This document shows, one piece after another, positions 30,720 to 41,763 of a stretch of DNA of 64,000 nt. This DNA comes from Lysobacterales bacterium (GTDB lineage: Bacteria; Pseudomonadota; Gammaproteobacteria; Xanthomonadales; Xanthomonadaceae). Under the pieces are notes generated by a model, which saw nothing but the letters and a program-made list of their open reading frames with translations, was not told where the DNA came from and did not search any database. The stretch spans positions 62,001 to 126,000 of the forward strand of contig JAGRJY010000108.1 in NCBI GenBank assembly GCA_020442465.1. The letters are read 5' to 3'. Numbering within the stretch: position 1 is the stretch's first letter; each line of letters opens with the position of its first letter. The position numbers and the translations under genes were made by a program.

Positions 30720-32261
30720 CTACTCGAACCCGCCAACAAAGAACCCGCCGCCCACCACGAGGTCGATCTGCGTCACATCGGCGGCGCCCGCCAGGGCGAC
30801 CAGTTCACCCTGGTCCGGTGCGCAATCGCCGTTGCAGCGGACGTTCGGCCAGGCGCCATCGGTCAGTCCGAACGCATTCGCCGTACTCACCCGATAAGAA
30901 CCATCGGGAAGCGACGGGATCACATAGTCGCCGTCGGCGTTGCTGACGCCCTGCGCCATGAGCGTGCCATCCGGTGCATGGGCGGATACAAGTACGCCGG
31001 GCAGGCTGCGGCCCAGCTGCCGGTCATGCACGGTGCCGTTGAGGCTACCTGCTGGGGTGAGATCGGCGACGGTGCCGCCCGGCACTGCGTCACCCGGACT
31101 GGGGTCGCAAACCAACGGGCCGCAGTCGATGTCCGGAAAGACGCGTCCGCGGTAGTAACGGAAGCCGCTGCCCACGACACGATCCGAATAGGCCGCCACC
31201 ACGCGATCGGAGCCTGATCGGGTCAAGAACACATAGCTCGCACGCATGGCGAGGTAATCCGGCGATCCGAAGGTCAGGCTGGACTCGGAGGTCCAGCCGG
31301 TCAGCTGCCCCGAAGGTGAGTAGAACGTCAACGACGAGTACAGGTCATCCTGCGAGCCGTCGGGGACGCGAACGCCATAGAGTGAAATCGGCGCTCCCGG
31401 AAAAGCAGTCAGGCTGAAGTCGAAGTCGCTGACCTGTTCGCCATACGACAGCATGAAACTGTCGGACTCCTGCATGCAGGCACCAAGCCCGCATGCATCA
31501 CCGCTTGGCGAACGCGCGACGAAACTGTAGCCGCTGACCCCGACCGGCGTGCGTGCACGGATGGCGGCGTAGTACTTGCCTGGCGGCAGCCCGTCGACAC
31601 GATAGGACACCGAGCTGGCGCTTCCCGCCTCGGCCCGCCCGATAGCCGTCGTCACTCCCATGCGCTGCTCGTCGTAGATGACGACGAATCCCAAGCGCAT
31701 GGGTTTGTCGGGGGCGCTGCTCAGCGTGCCCGAAACGCTGGCACCCCGATCAAGTTCGATGCTGAGCGCGTCCGGGCCGGGACCCAGTCCAACCGGCAAC
31801 ATCCGGCCCGAGCGCACCGCGTCGCAGGCCGGACCGCAGCTGACGTCCGGATAGACCTCGGCCTGGTAGGGCTGCTGATTGCCGACGATGCCGCTGGCGC
31901 TGACGTAGTAGTAGCCCGGGGCGAGACCGGTGAACTCGAATGCGCCCGCCGCGTCGGTGCGTACGCTGGGGTTCGACAGGAAATCGACGCGACCGAACGG
32001 GTGCAGACGCAGCTCTGCGTCAGCAACCGGCAGCCCCGTGTCGACGTCGTGCACGACACCATGGATGCGGCCCGCACCTTGCGACGCCCGGCTCGGCGCT
32101 TCGGGGTACTTCTTCCGCTGCGCCGTCCCGGTCGCAGCTGCCTCGGCCAGTTGGCGGTCGATGGCCCGTTCAAACCTGAGCTCGTCGTCGATGCCGGAGG
32201 CGTGGCCGGTACAGCACGTGGCGAGCAGCAGCACACAGCACAAGCCGCGCAGTCGAAACAT
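30720..32261 (-). CDS. Secreted carboxypeptidase-regulatory-like repeat protein
   Basis: 513 aa with a signal peptide to about residue 22 (GHASG). Two carboxypeptidase-regulatory-like beta-sandwich domains are visible: GRIHGVVHDVDTGLPVADAELRL (about 64-115) and SLNGTVHDRQLGRSLPGVLVSAH (about 405-455). Three spaced Cys-pair segments follow a shared pattern: VYPDVSCGPAC (about 136), VFPDIDCGPLVC (about 375) and AWPNVRCNGDC (about 475). They probably form disulfides. No enzyme motif is present; an adhesive or surface role is only a guess. It is inserted between ftsK and lolA, an interruption of a usually conserved neighbourhood. Confidence 0.75.
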   Translation of the reverse strand: MFRLRGLCCVLLLATCCTGHASGIDDELRFERAIDRQLAEAAATGTAQRKKYPEAPSRASQGAGRIHGVVHDVDTGLPVADAELRLHPFGRVDFLSNPSVRTDAAGAFEFTGLAPGYYYVSASGIVGNQQPYQAEVYPDVSCGPACDAVRSGRMLPVGLGPGPDALSIELDRGASVSGTLSSAPDKPMRLGFVVIYDEQRMGVTTAIGRAEAGSASSVSYRVDGLPPGKYYAAIRARTPVGVSGYSFVARSPSGDACGLGACMQESDSFMLSYGEQVSDFDFSLTAFPGAPISLYGVRVPDGSQDDLYSSLTFYSPSGQLTGWTSESSLTFGSPDYLAMRASYVFLTRSGSDRVVAAYSDRVVGSGFRYYRGRVFPDIDCGPLVCDPSPGDAVPGGTVADLTPAGSLNGTVHDRQLGRSLPGVLVSAHAPDGTLMAQGVSNADGDYVIPSLPDGSYRVSTANAFGLTDGAWPNVRCNGDCAPDQGELVALAGAADVTQIDLVVGGGFFVGGFE

Positions 32262-32366
32262 GCAGACAGTCTCACAACAGGGCGCTTGGCGCCGGGAACA
32301 GCGGCGACCTTATCCGATCGATCCACCGACAGGCAAGACGAAAAAGTTCACACAGGACGGCCGCGC

Positions 32367-34709
32367 TCAGCGTGGCGGGGGCGGCGCGATGACCTTGCGA
32401 TCGCCATTGTGCTCGGGCGGGGTGACGATGCCTGCGGCCTCCATGGCTTCGATCAGGCGTGCTGCGCGGTTGTAGCCGATTTTCAGGCGCCGCTGCACGC
32501 CGGAAATCGATGCGCGCCGCGACTCGGTGACGATCGCGACAGCCTGATCGTACAGCGGGTCGGACTCGTCCCCGCCGCCGCCGGCTTCAGGCAGTCCGGT
32601 CGGACCCACCTGCTGGCCATCGGCCAGCATCTGCACGTCTTCGAGCACACCCTCGAAGTAGTTGGGTCCGCCGCCCGCCTGCTTGAGGTACTGAACCACC
32701 CGGTGCACCTCGTCGTCGCTGACGAAGGCGCCGTGCACGCGTTCCGGCATGGCGGTGCCCGGCGGCAGGTAGAGCATGTCACCGTGGCCGAGCAGGGTTT
32801 CGGCCCCGCTCTGGTCGAGAATCGTGCGCGAATCGATCTTCGAGCTGACCTGGAACGCGATGCGGGTCGGAATGTTCGCCTTGATCAGACCGGTGATGAC
32901 GTCCACCGACGGCCGCTGCGTGGCGAGGATGAGATGGATGCCCGCGGCGCGCGCCTTCTGCGCCAGCCGGGCGATGAGTTCTTCGACCTTCTTGCCGACG
33001 ATCATCATCATGTCGGCGAACTCGTCGATGATGACCACCAGGTACGGCAGGGTCTCCAGCTGGCGCGGCGCCTCGCCCAGCTCGGTGTTCGGCGTGAACA
33101 GCGGATCCATCAGCGGATGGCCGGCGTCCTCGGCCTCCTTCACCTTGCGGTTGAAGCCCGCCAGGTTGCGCACGCCCACCACCGACATCAGCTTGTAGCG
33201 GCGCTCCATTTCGGCGACGCACCAGCGCAGGCCGTTCGCCGCTTCCTTCATGTCGGTCACGACGGGCGCCAGCAGATGCGGAATGCCCTCGTACACCGAG
33301 AGCTCGAGCATCTTCGGGTCGATCATCAGCATGCGCACGTCGCGTGGCGTGCTCTTGTAGAGCAGGCTGAGCACCATCGCGTTCACCGCCACCGACTTGC
33401 CGGAGCCCGTGGTTCCCGCCACCAGCAGGTGCGGCATGCGACCGAGGTCGGTCACAGTGGGCCGTCCACCGATATCCTTGCCGAGCGCCAACGCCAGCGG
33501 ACTGCTGACCTTGTCGTATTCCTTGGAACGCAGGATGTCGCTCAGGTAGATCATCTCCCGGTGCGCGTTCGGGATCTCCAGGCCGATCACCGACTTGCCC
33601 GGAATCACATCCACCACGCGCACCGACTTGACCGACAAACCGCGGGCGATGTCCTTGTCCAGCGAACTGATCTGGCTGCCCTTGATGCCCGGCGCCGGCT
33701 CCATCTCGAAGCGGGTGATCACCGGGCCCGGAAACACGCCGACGACCTGTGCCTCGATGCGGAAGTCCTTGAGCTTGAACTCGATCTGCCGCGACAGCGT
33801 CGCCAGCGTCTCCTCGGAGTAACCCTGCGGCTGTTCCTTGGGTTCGTCGAGCAGGGACAGCGGCGGCAGGCCATCCGCCGTGCTGGTGGCACCGAACAGC
33901 GGAATCTGCTGCTCGCGCTTGGCCCGGTCCGAGCGTTCGGGCGGCGGCAGCTGCGGTTCGATGCGCACTGGCTCGCGTCGCGCGCGCTTGACTCGCTCTT
34001 CCTTGCGCAACTCTTCGCGCTCGGCCTTGGCTTCGACCGCCACCTGGCGTTCGGCCATGTCGCGACGGCGCTGCATGACCCAGGCGACCAGCCACAGTAC
34101 CGCGCCGCCCAGCAGATCCATCACCCGAAACCAGCTCAGACCGGTGGCGAGGGTGATGGCGATCAGCAGCGCAGCAAGCAGGAACAGGCTGGCGCCAAGC
34201 AGGCCGAACAGATGATGCAGCCCCCCGCCGATCCAGTGCCCGAGCAGCCCGCCCGCCTGCGCCGGAAGTGCCGCACCGAGCTCGGGGGCTTGAAGGTGAG
34301 CCAGGCCCGCACCGGCAAGCAGACAGCCGACCGAACCGGTCAGGCGCAACGCCGGGGTCAGGGAGTGATCCTTCTGCCCGGGCGCCGGCCGCAGCGTGGT
34401 CCACAGCAGCAGCGCGACGAGAATCGGGAGCGCGTAGGAGGCGATGCCGGCCAGAGCGAGGGCCAGATCGGCGAACCAGGCCCCGGCGACACCGCCCCAG
34501 TTGGCGACCGTTCCGGTGACCGATCCGGAGTGCGACCAGCTCGGGTCGCTGGGCTGATAGCTCCACAGGCACGCGGCCAGGTAGACCAGCACCGGCACCA
34601 GGAGCAGGATCGATCCTTCCCGCAGCATGCGCTGACGCGGGTTGAGGTTCGGTTCGTCTTCGGTTCTCGCCCTGGGCACCGGCCGTTTGCTCGATCTCGT
34701 ACTTGCCAA
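32367..34709 (-). CDS. ftsK: DNA translocase FtsK
   Basis: 780 aa, a short-linker FtsK. Four to five transmembrane helices (about 30-205) anchor it at the septum. A charged linker (about 210-290) precedes the motor domain, with Walker [15 protein letters not shown] and Walker [13 protein letters not shown]. The C-terminal gamma winged helix ([26 protein letters not shown]) reads KOPS sites. The protein pumps DNA and activates XerCD at dif. The frame opens with a TTG at 34709, 24 nt after a likely start point from a TATAAT box. The next ATG, 34628, would remove 27 cytoplasmic residues and remains possible. Confidence 0.95.
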   Translation of the reverse strand: MASTRSSKRPVPRARTEDEPNLNPRQRMLREGSILLLVPVLVYLAACLWSYQPSDPSWSHSGSVTGTVANWGGVAGAWFADLALALAGIASYALPILVALLLWTTLRPAPGQKDHSLTPALRLTGSVGCLLAGAGLAHLQAPELGAALPAQAGGLLGHWIGGGLHHLFGLLGASLFLLAALLIAITLATGLSWFRVMDLLGGAVLWLVAWVMQRRRDMAERQVAVEAKAEREELRKEERVKRARREPVRIEPQLPPPERSDRAKREQQIPLFGATSTADGLPPLSLLDEPKEQPQGYSEETLATLSRQIEFKLKDFRIEAQVVGVFPGPVITRFEMEPAPGIKGSQISSLDKDIARGLSVKSVRVVDVIPGKSVIGLEIPNAHREMIYLSDILRSKEYDKVSSPLALALGKDIGGRPTVTDLGRMPHLLVAGTTGSGKSVAVNAMVLSLLYKSTPRDVRMLMIDPKMLELSVYEGIPHLLAPVVTDMKEAANGLRWCVAEMERRYKLMSVVGVRNLAGFNRKVKEAEDAGHPLMDPLFTPNTELGEAPRQLETLPYLVVIIDEFADMMMIVGKKVEELIARLAQKARAAGIHLILATQRPSVDVITGLIKANIPTRIAFQVSSKIDSRTILDQSGAETLLGHGDMLYLPPGTAMPERVHGAFVSDDEVHRVVQYLKQAGGGPNYFEGVLEDVQMLADGQQVGPTGLPEAGGGGDESDPLYDQAVAIVTESRRASISGVQRRLKIGYNRAARLIEAMEAAGIVTPPEHNGDRKVIAPPPPR

Positions 34710-34739
34710 TCTACTTCAGGAATATCTTATTAGGCACTG

Positions 34740-34767
34740 ATTATAGGAGCTTTTAGAATGCGCTGAA
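34740..34767 (-). promoter_or_regulatory. Candidate ftsK promoter
   Basis: On the minus strand a perfect TATAAT (34740-34745) lies 16 bp downstream of a weak -35, TTCAGC (34762-34767). This local AT-rich patch is exceptional in the window and sits just upstream of the ftsK TTG. Confidence 0.5.
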
Positions 34768-34852
34768 CACAGTCGGCATAGGCACATGTCCACGTGTCGG
34801 GGCACCCCGCCTTGAAACCTTTCGCGCCTGCCCGCATCCTCGCCAGCCCTGA

Positions 34853-35845
<993 letters not shown>

Positions 35846-35853
35846 GTCGCGGC

Positions 35854-36996
35854 TTGTCCGCCTTCGACGCCCGATTCGTTTCGAGCGTCGGCGACATCGG
35901 TCGCGCGGCCTGGCAGGCCCTGCGTCCGGACGATCACCCGTTCACTTCCTTTGAGCTGCTCGAGTCGCTGGAATCCAGCGGCTCGCTCAGCGAGCGGCTC
36001 GGCTGGCGCGCCCACCACCTCGAGCTGAGCCTGGATGGCAACACGGTCGGCGTAGCCCCCTGCTATCTGAAAGCGAACTCGCACGGCGAATTTGTCTTCG
36101 ATCACGCCTGGGCCGAGGCGTTTCATCGCTATGGCCGGCACTACTATCCCAAGCTGCTCTGCGCCGTGCCGTACACGCCGGTCAGCGGACGCAGAGTGCT
36201 GGCAGGACGATCGGACCCTTCCCGTTGTGATCTCGCGGCGTGTGCCGCGCTCGAATCGGAATGCGCGCGGCTGGGCCTGTCCGGCGCCCACATCAACTTC
36301 CTGCCCGACGGGCAGCGCGTGCCCGAACACTGGATCGTCCGCCACGACATTCAGTTCCACTGGCGCCGGGACGACTGGGAAAGCTTCGAGGAATTTCTCG
36401 CCGCGTTGACGGCCAAGAAACGCAAGAACATCCGCCAGGAGCGCGCCCGGGTTGCGCGCCAGGGCATCGGCATTCGACGCGTTTCCGGCGCCGACCTGAC
36501 CGACCACGACATGCGGGTGATGTACGGCTTCTATCTGCAAACCTTCGATCGCAAGGGCAACTACCCTGCCCTGACCGAGTCGTTCTTCCTGCGCTTGCGC
36601 GAAAGCATGGCCGACCAGCTGCTGCTGACCTTCGCCGAGCACCAGGGCGAGACGGTCGCCGGCGCGTGCTTCCTGTTCGATTCGAGCACCCTGTACGGTC
36701 GCTACTGGGGCTGCAGCGAAGACCTGCCTGGCCTGCATTTCGAATTGTGCTACTACCAGGGCATCGAGTTCTGCCTCGAACGCGGCATCGGTCGCTTCGA
36801 GCCAGGCGCGCAGGGCGAGCACAAGGTGGCGCGCGGGTTCATGCCGGTGCGCACGCGCTCGGCGCACTACATCGCCGATCCAGCTTTCCGCGAGGCCATC
36901 GCCGATGCGATGCGACGGGAGCGCAGCTGGATCGAGGCGTACCAGCAGGACGTGCTGGCGCATGCACCCTATCGGGATACGCCGTGCACCGAATGA
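35854..36996 (+). CDS. DUF482/GNAT-fold protein (peptidogalycan biosynthesis family)
   Basis: 380 aa from a TTG start, 8 bp after trxB. The whole protein matches PF04339: PFTSFELLESLESSGSLSERLGW at the N-terminus, PYTPVSGRR in the middle, and the GNAT-like C-terminal region with VMYGFYLQTFDRKGNYPALTESFF, YGRYWGCSEDLPGLHFELCYYQGIEFC and GAQGEHKVARGF. The family is related to FemABX-type aminoacyl or acyl transferases, but no substrate is established. Its stop overlaps the aat start by 4 bp. That neighbour uses aminoacyl-tRNA, which fits a GNAT/Fem-type fold but proves nothing. Confidence 0.85.
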   Translation: MSAFDARFVSSVGDIGRAAWQALRPDDHPFTSFELLESLESSGSLSERLGWRAHHLELSLDGNTVGVAPCYLKANSHGEFVFDHAWAEAFHRYGRHYYPKLLCAVPYTPVSGRRVLAGRSDPSRCDLAACAALESECARLGLSGAHINFLPDGQRVPEHWIVRHDIQFHWRRDDWESFEEFLAALTAKKRKNIRQERARVARQGIGIRRVSGADLTDHDMRVMYGFYLQTFDRKGNYPALTESFFLRLRESMADQLLLTFAEHQGETVAGACFLFDSSTLYGRYWGCSEDLPGLHFELCYYQGIEFCLERGIGRFEPGAQGEHKVARGFMPVRTRSAHYIADPAFREAIADAMRRERSWIEAYQQDVLAHAPYRDTPCTE

Positions 36997-37742
36997 TTGC
37001 CCAGCTCGGCCCGGATCCGCACGCGCCCTTCCCTTCGCCGGACCAGGCCCTGCGGCACCCGGATGGCCTGCTCGCCTTCGGCGGTGACCTCAGCGTGCCC
37101 CGATTGCTGCAGGCCTATGCGCTCGGCATCTTCCCCTGGTACTCCGAGGGGCAACCGATCCTGTGGTGGAGCCCCGATCCACGCATGGTGGTGGCGCCGG
37201 GCGCACTGCACGTCAGCCGCAGCATGCGTCGGTTTCTGCGCCGCAGTGCATGGCAGGTGACCCTGAACCAGTCGTTCGCGCGCGTCATCGATGCCTGCGC
37301 CGCGCTTCCGCGGGCAGGGCAAGGCGGCACCTGGATCACCGCGGACATGCGCGCCGCGTACCGGCAGCTGCATGACGAGGGATTTGCCCACTCGATCGAA
37401 GTGTGGCGCGACCGCCAGCTGATCGGAGGCATCTATGGCGTCGCGCTGGGGCGCATGTTCTTTGGCGAGAGCATGTTCTCGCTGGCGCCCAATGCCTCGA
37501 AGGTGGCCATCACCGCGCTCTGCCGCGCGCTGGTGCTGAGCGGCTCGGTGTTGCTCGATGGTCAGGTGAAGTCGGAGCACCTGGGCACGCTCGGCTTCGC
37601 GCCCGTGCCGCGCGCGCACTTTCTCGCGCTGTGCGCAGAACATGCATCCGGTCTGCGCCCATGGCCGGCGCATTCGATCGAGCCGGCACGCATTCAGCCC
37701 GCAGCACTGGCATCGCCGCTGCTGCCAGCCTCTGCCGCATGA
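36993..37742 (+). CDS. aat: Leucyl/phenylalanyl-tRNA-protein transferase
   Basis: 249 aa. It adds Leu or Phe from tRNA to proteins with N-terminal Arg or Lys, marking them for ClpS-ClpAP. The family signature is strong: FPSPDQALRHPDGLLAFGGDLSVPRLLQAYALGIFPWY, WWSPDPRMV, TWIT near residue 110, GGIYGVALGRMFFGESMFS and LLDGQVKSEHLGTLG. The ATG at 36993 overlaps the preceding stop (ATGA); a GTG at 36984 is possible. Confidence 0.96.
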   Translation: MIAQLGPDPHAPFPSPDQALRHPDGLLAFGGDLSVPRLLQAYALGIFPWYSEGQPILWWSPDPRMVVAPGALHVSRSMRRFLRRSAWQVTLNQSFARVIDACAALPRAGQGGTWITADMRAAYRQLHDEGFAHSIEVWRDRQLIGGIYGVALGRMFFGESMFSLAPNASKVAITALCRALVLSGSVLLDGQVKSEHLGTLGFAPVPRAHFLALCAEHASGLRPWPAHSIEPARIQPAALASPLLPASAA

Positions 37743-37799
37743 GGCAAGCCGGCGAGAATCCCGAACCACCGCCCACCCCGCTGCGGTGGCGGACAACGC

Positions 37800-39989
37800 T
37801 CATCGTTCCACCGCTTCAGCGGCGGTGTGTCCCGGGGACCAGCGCGCGTGCCGGAACAGCAGTTGACGGTCGTACACCGCCACCCTGCCCCGTTCGGACA
37901 GCATCCACACCTGCCCGCGACCGTCCCAGGCCAGGCTGCGAATCCGATCGTCAACCAGCCCGTCCCGGCTGTCGAGGTGGCCAACGCGGCCGCCGTCGAT
38001 GATGCGAAGACCGCGTCGGGATGACCACAGCGACTCGGCGATCCAAAGCATGCCTGCCTCGTCGACCGCCACGGCTGCGGGCTCGCCGATGTCCTGGCCG
38101 ATCAGCCGGGGTGCGGAGCCATCCTCCTCGATGGCGTACAGCGGGCCATTGCTCACCAGCAGCATCCCCGTACGACCGGGAACCAGCGCGCGTGCCTGCA
38201 CCGCCGACGACGCCCAGGACGGGGTCAATGGGCGCCAGCGATCGCCCTCCCATACATGCAGCGGCGCGATGCTTCCCCGCTCCGGCAACGGGTTGGATGC
38301 TGCGGGCTGCGAGAGCACCCACATGCGCCCGAGGTGATCCCCAGCCATATCGATCAGCTTGCCTGCGCCGCCCAGCCCGGTCGATTCGGCGTGACGCTCC
38401 CACGCGCCGTTCCGATATCGGAGCACTCCGTCTTCGCGGGTGCCGACCCAGACGCTGCCGTCGTCGGGCAGCTCGATCGCCATGCCCGGGGCCTCAAGCG
38501 GCAGCGGCTGCGGCGCGTCGAGGTCGATGCGATCGAAGCCCGACCGCGCGCCGGTGGACCGGGGCACAAACCACGACATCGTCCAACGGGCCAAGTGGGA
38601 TTCGCGTGCCTCGCCGGCACACAGCACCCCGCACCGTTGAACGCCCCGATGCGCGTTGTACGGGATTCGCAGCAGAGCCCCGTCGGCCGGTCGACGCACG
38701 AAGAGCGGATCCGTTGCGTGGGCGAGAATCGGATCCGGGCACACCTGACGCGAGCGAAAAAACACCATCCTCCGCTCGATGCCGGCCTCGCGGCTTACCT
38801 GCCCGGACACGGCGCGCTGCAGAAGCTCGGAGTCGGCTGCCGCGCACGCATCAGGGTAGACGCGTGCATCGATGGCGGTGGGTATCGAGAGGTGCCCGAC
38901 GGCCTCTGCCGCCGCCGCGGCGTCGATGGCGGCGCTGGGCGTGCCGGCCATCCACAGTTGTCGATCGGCAGTGAGCAGCAGATCGCGCCCGGAGTCGTCG
39001 GGCAAACCACTGGCGTAGTCCCAGCGGCGCCAGGAGCTGCCGTCGAAGAAATGCAGTCCATCACGCCATGCCGCCGCCCAGATGCCCGAACGGTCGATGG
39101 CCACGCCACGCACCCCTTTCAGCTCGGTACGCGCAGCGATCGGCCGACCCGAGTAGTCGACCACTTCGATACCGGACTCGTCGGCAATCACCACGCGCTG
39201 CGCGTCGGCGGCGAGCGCCACCGCATCCCCGCCTGGTCGCGGGACGCGCTGCCATGCCTCGTCACCCGCGCCAGTGAGCAGCAGCAACGCTCCCGGCGCG
39301 GAAGCGATCAGCCTTCCCGTTGTGCTCACCGCCAGCAGCCCAAGACCGGGCATGCCGCCACCGACCGGCAGCCAACTGCCGCGGCCATCCTGCTCGTGAC
39401 GCGCGTAGACCGCGCCCGATCCCGCCAACCTGCAGACCAGCAGCACGCCGCCGTCGAACTCCAGCAACTGCACGGGCTCGCAGGCCAGCGGTGTGTCGAT
39501 CCGCTCCCAGACCCCGTGGCGGTAGCGCACCAGAACCCGACTGCGGCCAAGCAGCCACAACTCGCCGCGGCGCGGCAGGAAATCGCGCACGCCGGCGTGC
39601 ACCAGCGCCGTCAGCGCCGGGTGTTGCCGCGGCAGACTCACCTCGCCCCGAAGGTCAGGATCACCGCCGAGGTGGATGACCCAGCTGTTGAACCAGAGCG
39701 CCCAGACATGACCGCACGGATCGACGCGCAGCACGTCACCGCTGCCGCCCACGCGCCAGGTCGACATCGGGCCGCGTTCGACCGTCTCACCCGCGCCGCC
39801 GATGCGACGGGGCACGAGGCATCCGCCCGCGTCCTCGGCAAACCAACCGGATGCGGCGGCTGCCGCGACCGTCGTGCCGACGGCAGGCGCTTCGAAGCTC
39901 GATGCGCGATCCCGACTGTGCTCGAACAGGTACCAGACCGCCGCCAGCGCGCCGGCAACCAGCAGCAAAGCTCCGCGTGGCCAGGCCAT
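37800..39989 (-). CDS. Membrane-anchored beta-propeller protein
   Basis: 729 aa. One N-terminal transmembrane helix (about 6-22, GALLLVAGALAAVWYLF) is followed by a large extracytoplasmic region built of repeated strands typical of two-component-regulator propellers, such as GHVWALWFNSWVIHLGG, GSVWVGTREDGVLRYRNGAW and GQVWMLSERGRVAVYD. Such propellers usually form the sensor of hybrid histidine kinases, but here no kinase or cytoplasmic output follows. It may be a binding or scaffold protein. ATG 39989 places the helix at the N-terminus. It is convergent with aat and divergent from tRNA-Ala. Function unknown. Confidence 0.7.
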   Translation of the reverse strand: MAWPRGALLLVAGALAAVWYLFEHSRDRASSFEAPAVGTTVAAAAASGWFAEDAGGCLVPRRIGGAGETVERGPMSTWRVGGSGDVLRVDPCGHVWALWFNSWVIHLGGDPDLRGEVSLPRQHPALTALVHAGVRDFLPRRGELWLLGRSRVLVRYRHGVWERIDTPLACEPVQLLEFDGGVLLVCRLAGSGAVYARHEQDGRGSWLPVGGGMPGLGLLAVSTTGRLIASAPGALLLLTGAGDEAWQRVPRPGGDAVALAADAQRVVIADESGIEVVDYSGRPIAARTELKGVRGVAIDRSGIWAAAWRDGLHFFDGSSWRRWDYASGLPDDSGRDLLLTADRQLWMAGTPSAAIDAAAAAEAVGHLSIPTAIDARVYPDACAAADSELLQRAVSGQVSREAGIERRMVFFRSRQVCPDPILAHATDPLFVRRPADGALLRIPYNAHRGVQRCGVLCAGEARESHLARWTMSWFVPRSTGARSGFDRIDLDAPQPLPLEAPGMAIELPDDGSVWVGTREDGVLRYRNGAWERHAESTGLGGAGKLIDMAGDHLGRMWVLSQPAASNPLPERGSIAPLHVWEGDRWRPLTPSWASSAVQARALVPGRTGMLLVSNGPLYAIEEDGSAPRLIGQDIGEPAAVAVDEAGMLWIAESLWSSRRGLRIIDGGRVGHLDSRDGLVDDRIRSLAWDGRGQVWMLSERGRVAVYDRQLLFRHARWSPGHTAAEAVER

Positions 39990-40086
39990 GTTCCTGTCCC
40001 TCCGCGCCGGGCGGTGCACGCACCCCGCATGCCGAGTCTGCGCCACGCTGCCCGCAGGTGTACAGGACCGCGCCGAGCGCAGCCAT

Positions 40087-40114
40087 TTGATCTTGCCCGA
40101 GGCCCCGCTATACT
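40087..40114 (+). promoter_or_regulatory. tRNA-Ala promoter
   Basis: TTGATC (40087-40092) and TATACT (40109-40114) are separated by 16 bp, 13 bp before the mature tRNA-Ala 5' end. Confidence 0.6.
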
Positions 40115-40127
40115 TCGCAGCCTTCGT

Positions 40128-40203
40128 GGGGCGGTAGCTCAGCTGGGAGAGCGCTGCGTTCGCAATGCAGAGGTCGGGAGTTCGATCCTCCTCCGCTCCA
40201 CCA
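40128..40203 (+). tRNA. tRNA-Ala (CGC)
   Basis: A 76-nt cloverleaf with encoded CCA. The acceptor is GGGGCGG/CCGCTCC (one G-U), the D arm is GCTCAGCTGGGAGAGC, and the T arm contains GTTCGATCC. The anticodon loop TTCGCAA gives anticodon CGC, reading GCG. In this GC-rich genome a dedicated CGC alanine tRNA is plausible. Confidence 0.95.
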
Positions 40204-40214
40204 CTTCATACCCT

Positions 40215-40247
40215 GCAAACGGCCGATCTCGATGATCGGCCGTTTGC
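40215..40247. terminator. Bidirectional terminator, tRNA-Ala / fumC
   Basis: A perfect 14-bp stem (GCAAACGGCCGATC and its complement) encloses a 5-nt loop TCGAT. It lies 12 bp after tRNA-Ala and 49 bp after the convergent fumC stop, so it can serve both. The T run is short. Confidence 0.7.
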
Positions 40248-40296
40248 GTTGGTGGACGTGCGTCACTGCTGCTCCGTGCCGGTTGCGCAGACCGGG

Positions 40297-41676
40297 CTAC
40301 ACGAGCCCGGCCGGGTCGAGCAGGCGGCGCAAAGTGGCTTCATCGAGGTCCGTCATCGCCCGGGCGACTTCCAGGACGGGTCGCCCCTCGGCATAGGCGG
40401 TCTTGGCGATCCTTGCCGCGGCCTCGTAGCCAATCACAGGATTCAGCGCGGTAACCAGGATCGGATTGCGCGCCAGCGCACGCTCCAGCACGTCGTCACG
40501 GACGCGGAAGCCTTCCATCGCACGTTCGGCGAGCCGGCGCATCGCAGCGGCCAGCCAGGCGATGGACTGCAGAATACCGTTCGCCACCAGCGGCAACATG
40601 GTGTTCAGCTGGAAGCTGCCGCTTTGCCCGGCCAGGCTGGTGGCGGTGTGCTGCCCCATGACCTGGGCACAGACCATGCACACGGCCTCGGGAATGACCG
40701 GGTTGACCTTGCCCGGCATGATCGAGGAACCCGGCTGCAGCGCCGGCAGTTCGATTTCGCCGAGCCCGGCAAGGGGCCCCGAGTTCATCCAGCGCAGGTC
40801 GTTGGCAATCTTCATCAGAGCCACCGCCAGGCTGTTGAGATGGCCGGACAATTCCACGGCGGCGTCCTGCGTGGCGATGCCGTAGAACAGATTGTCCGCC
40901 TGGCGAAATCGCAGGCCGGTGCGCTTCGACAAGCCCGCGATCGCACGCTTGGGATAGCGCGGGTCGACGTTGACGCCGGTGCCGATGGCGCTTCCACCCA
41001 GGGGCAGTGCGCAGAGTCGCGGCATGCCATCAGCGAAACGCTGCTCGGCGGCATCGAGCTGCGCGGACCATCCCGACAGTTCCTGTGCCAGGGTGAGCGG
41101 CATCGCATCCATCAGATGCGTGCGCCCGGTCTTGATGCTGCGGCGCAGTCGCCGCGCCTTGCTGTCGATCGAGCGCCGCAGGGCCCGCAGGGACGGCAGC
41201 AAGTCGACCTTCAGCTGCACGGCTGCGGATACCTGGATCGCGCTGGGGATCACGTCGTTCGAGCTCTGCCCGATGTTGACGTGGTCGTTGGCATGGACGG
41301 CCGTGGCGCCGCGGCTGGCCAGCGTAGCGATGACCTCGTTGACGTTCATGTTCGTCGAGGTGCCCGAGCCGGTCTGGAACACGTCGACCGGAAACTGGTC
41401 GTCGTGCTCGCCAGCAACGATGGCATCGGCGGCCGCCACGATCGCGGCGCCGATACCCGCATCGAGCAGACCGAGCGATGCATGCGCATGCGCGGCCGAG
41501 GCCTTGATGTGCGCGACTGCGTGGATGAAGACGAGCGGCATGCGCTGCCCGGAGATGGCGAAGTTGTCCACGGCGCGCTGGGTCTGCGCGCCCCACAGCG
41601 CATGCCCGGGCACGTCGAGTGCGCCCATGCTGTCGTGCACGCGACGGGATCGCTGTGCGCTGGCTGATCGCTTCAT
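40297..41676 (-). CDS. fumC: Fumarate hydratase, class II
   Basis: 459 aa, iron-independent fumarase of the TCA cycle, reversibly hydrating fumarate to malate. Conserved regions are VFQTGSGTSTNMNVNEVIA, HVNIGQSSNDVIPSAI, TGRTHLMDAMPLTLAQE with the catalytic His, and the superfamily signature GSSIMPGKVNP with the catalytic Ser. The ATG at 41676 has GGGAG 7 nt upstream; the ATG at 41694 is an alternative. It is convergent with tRNA-Ala and apparently monocistronic. Confidence 0.95.
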   Translation of the reverse strand: MKRSASAQRSRRVHDSMGALDVPGHALWGAQTQRAVDNFAISGQRMPLVFIHAVAHIKASAAHAHASLGLLDAGIGAAIVAAADAIVAGEHDDQFPVDVFQTGSGTSTNMNVNEVIATLASRGATAVHANDHVNIGQSSNDVIPSAIQVSAAVQLKVDLLPSLRALRRSIDSKARRLRRSIKTGRTHLMDAMPLTLAQELSGWSAQLDAAEQRFADGMPRLCALPLGGSAIGTGVNVDPRYPKRAIAGLSKRTGLRFRQADNLFYGIATQDAAVELSGHLNSLAVALMKIANDLRWMNSGPLAGLGEIELPALQPGSSIMPGKVNPVIPEAVCMVCAQVMGQHTATSLAGQSGSFQLNTMLPLVANGILQSIAWLAAAMRRLAERAMEGFRVRDDVLERALARNPILVTALNPVIGYEAAARIAKTAYAEGRPVLEVARAMTDLDEATLRRLLDPAGLV

Positions 41677-41763
41677 CGGCGTCGCTCCCTGCATATCGGC
41701 TACGTGTCGGCTGCGTGGCGACCAGTCTACGACCTGTCCCGTCGGCAGCTGACGCTCGGCGTT

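Noticed and set aside
32001-34733. A 910-codon plus-strand frame opposite ftsK.
   Set aside because: His/Arg/Gln-rich shadow of ftsK with no recognisable domain.
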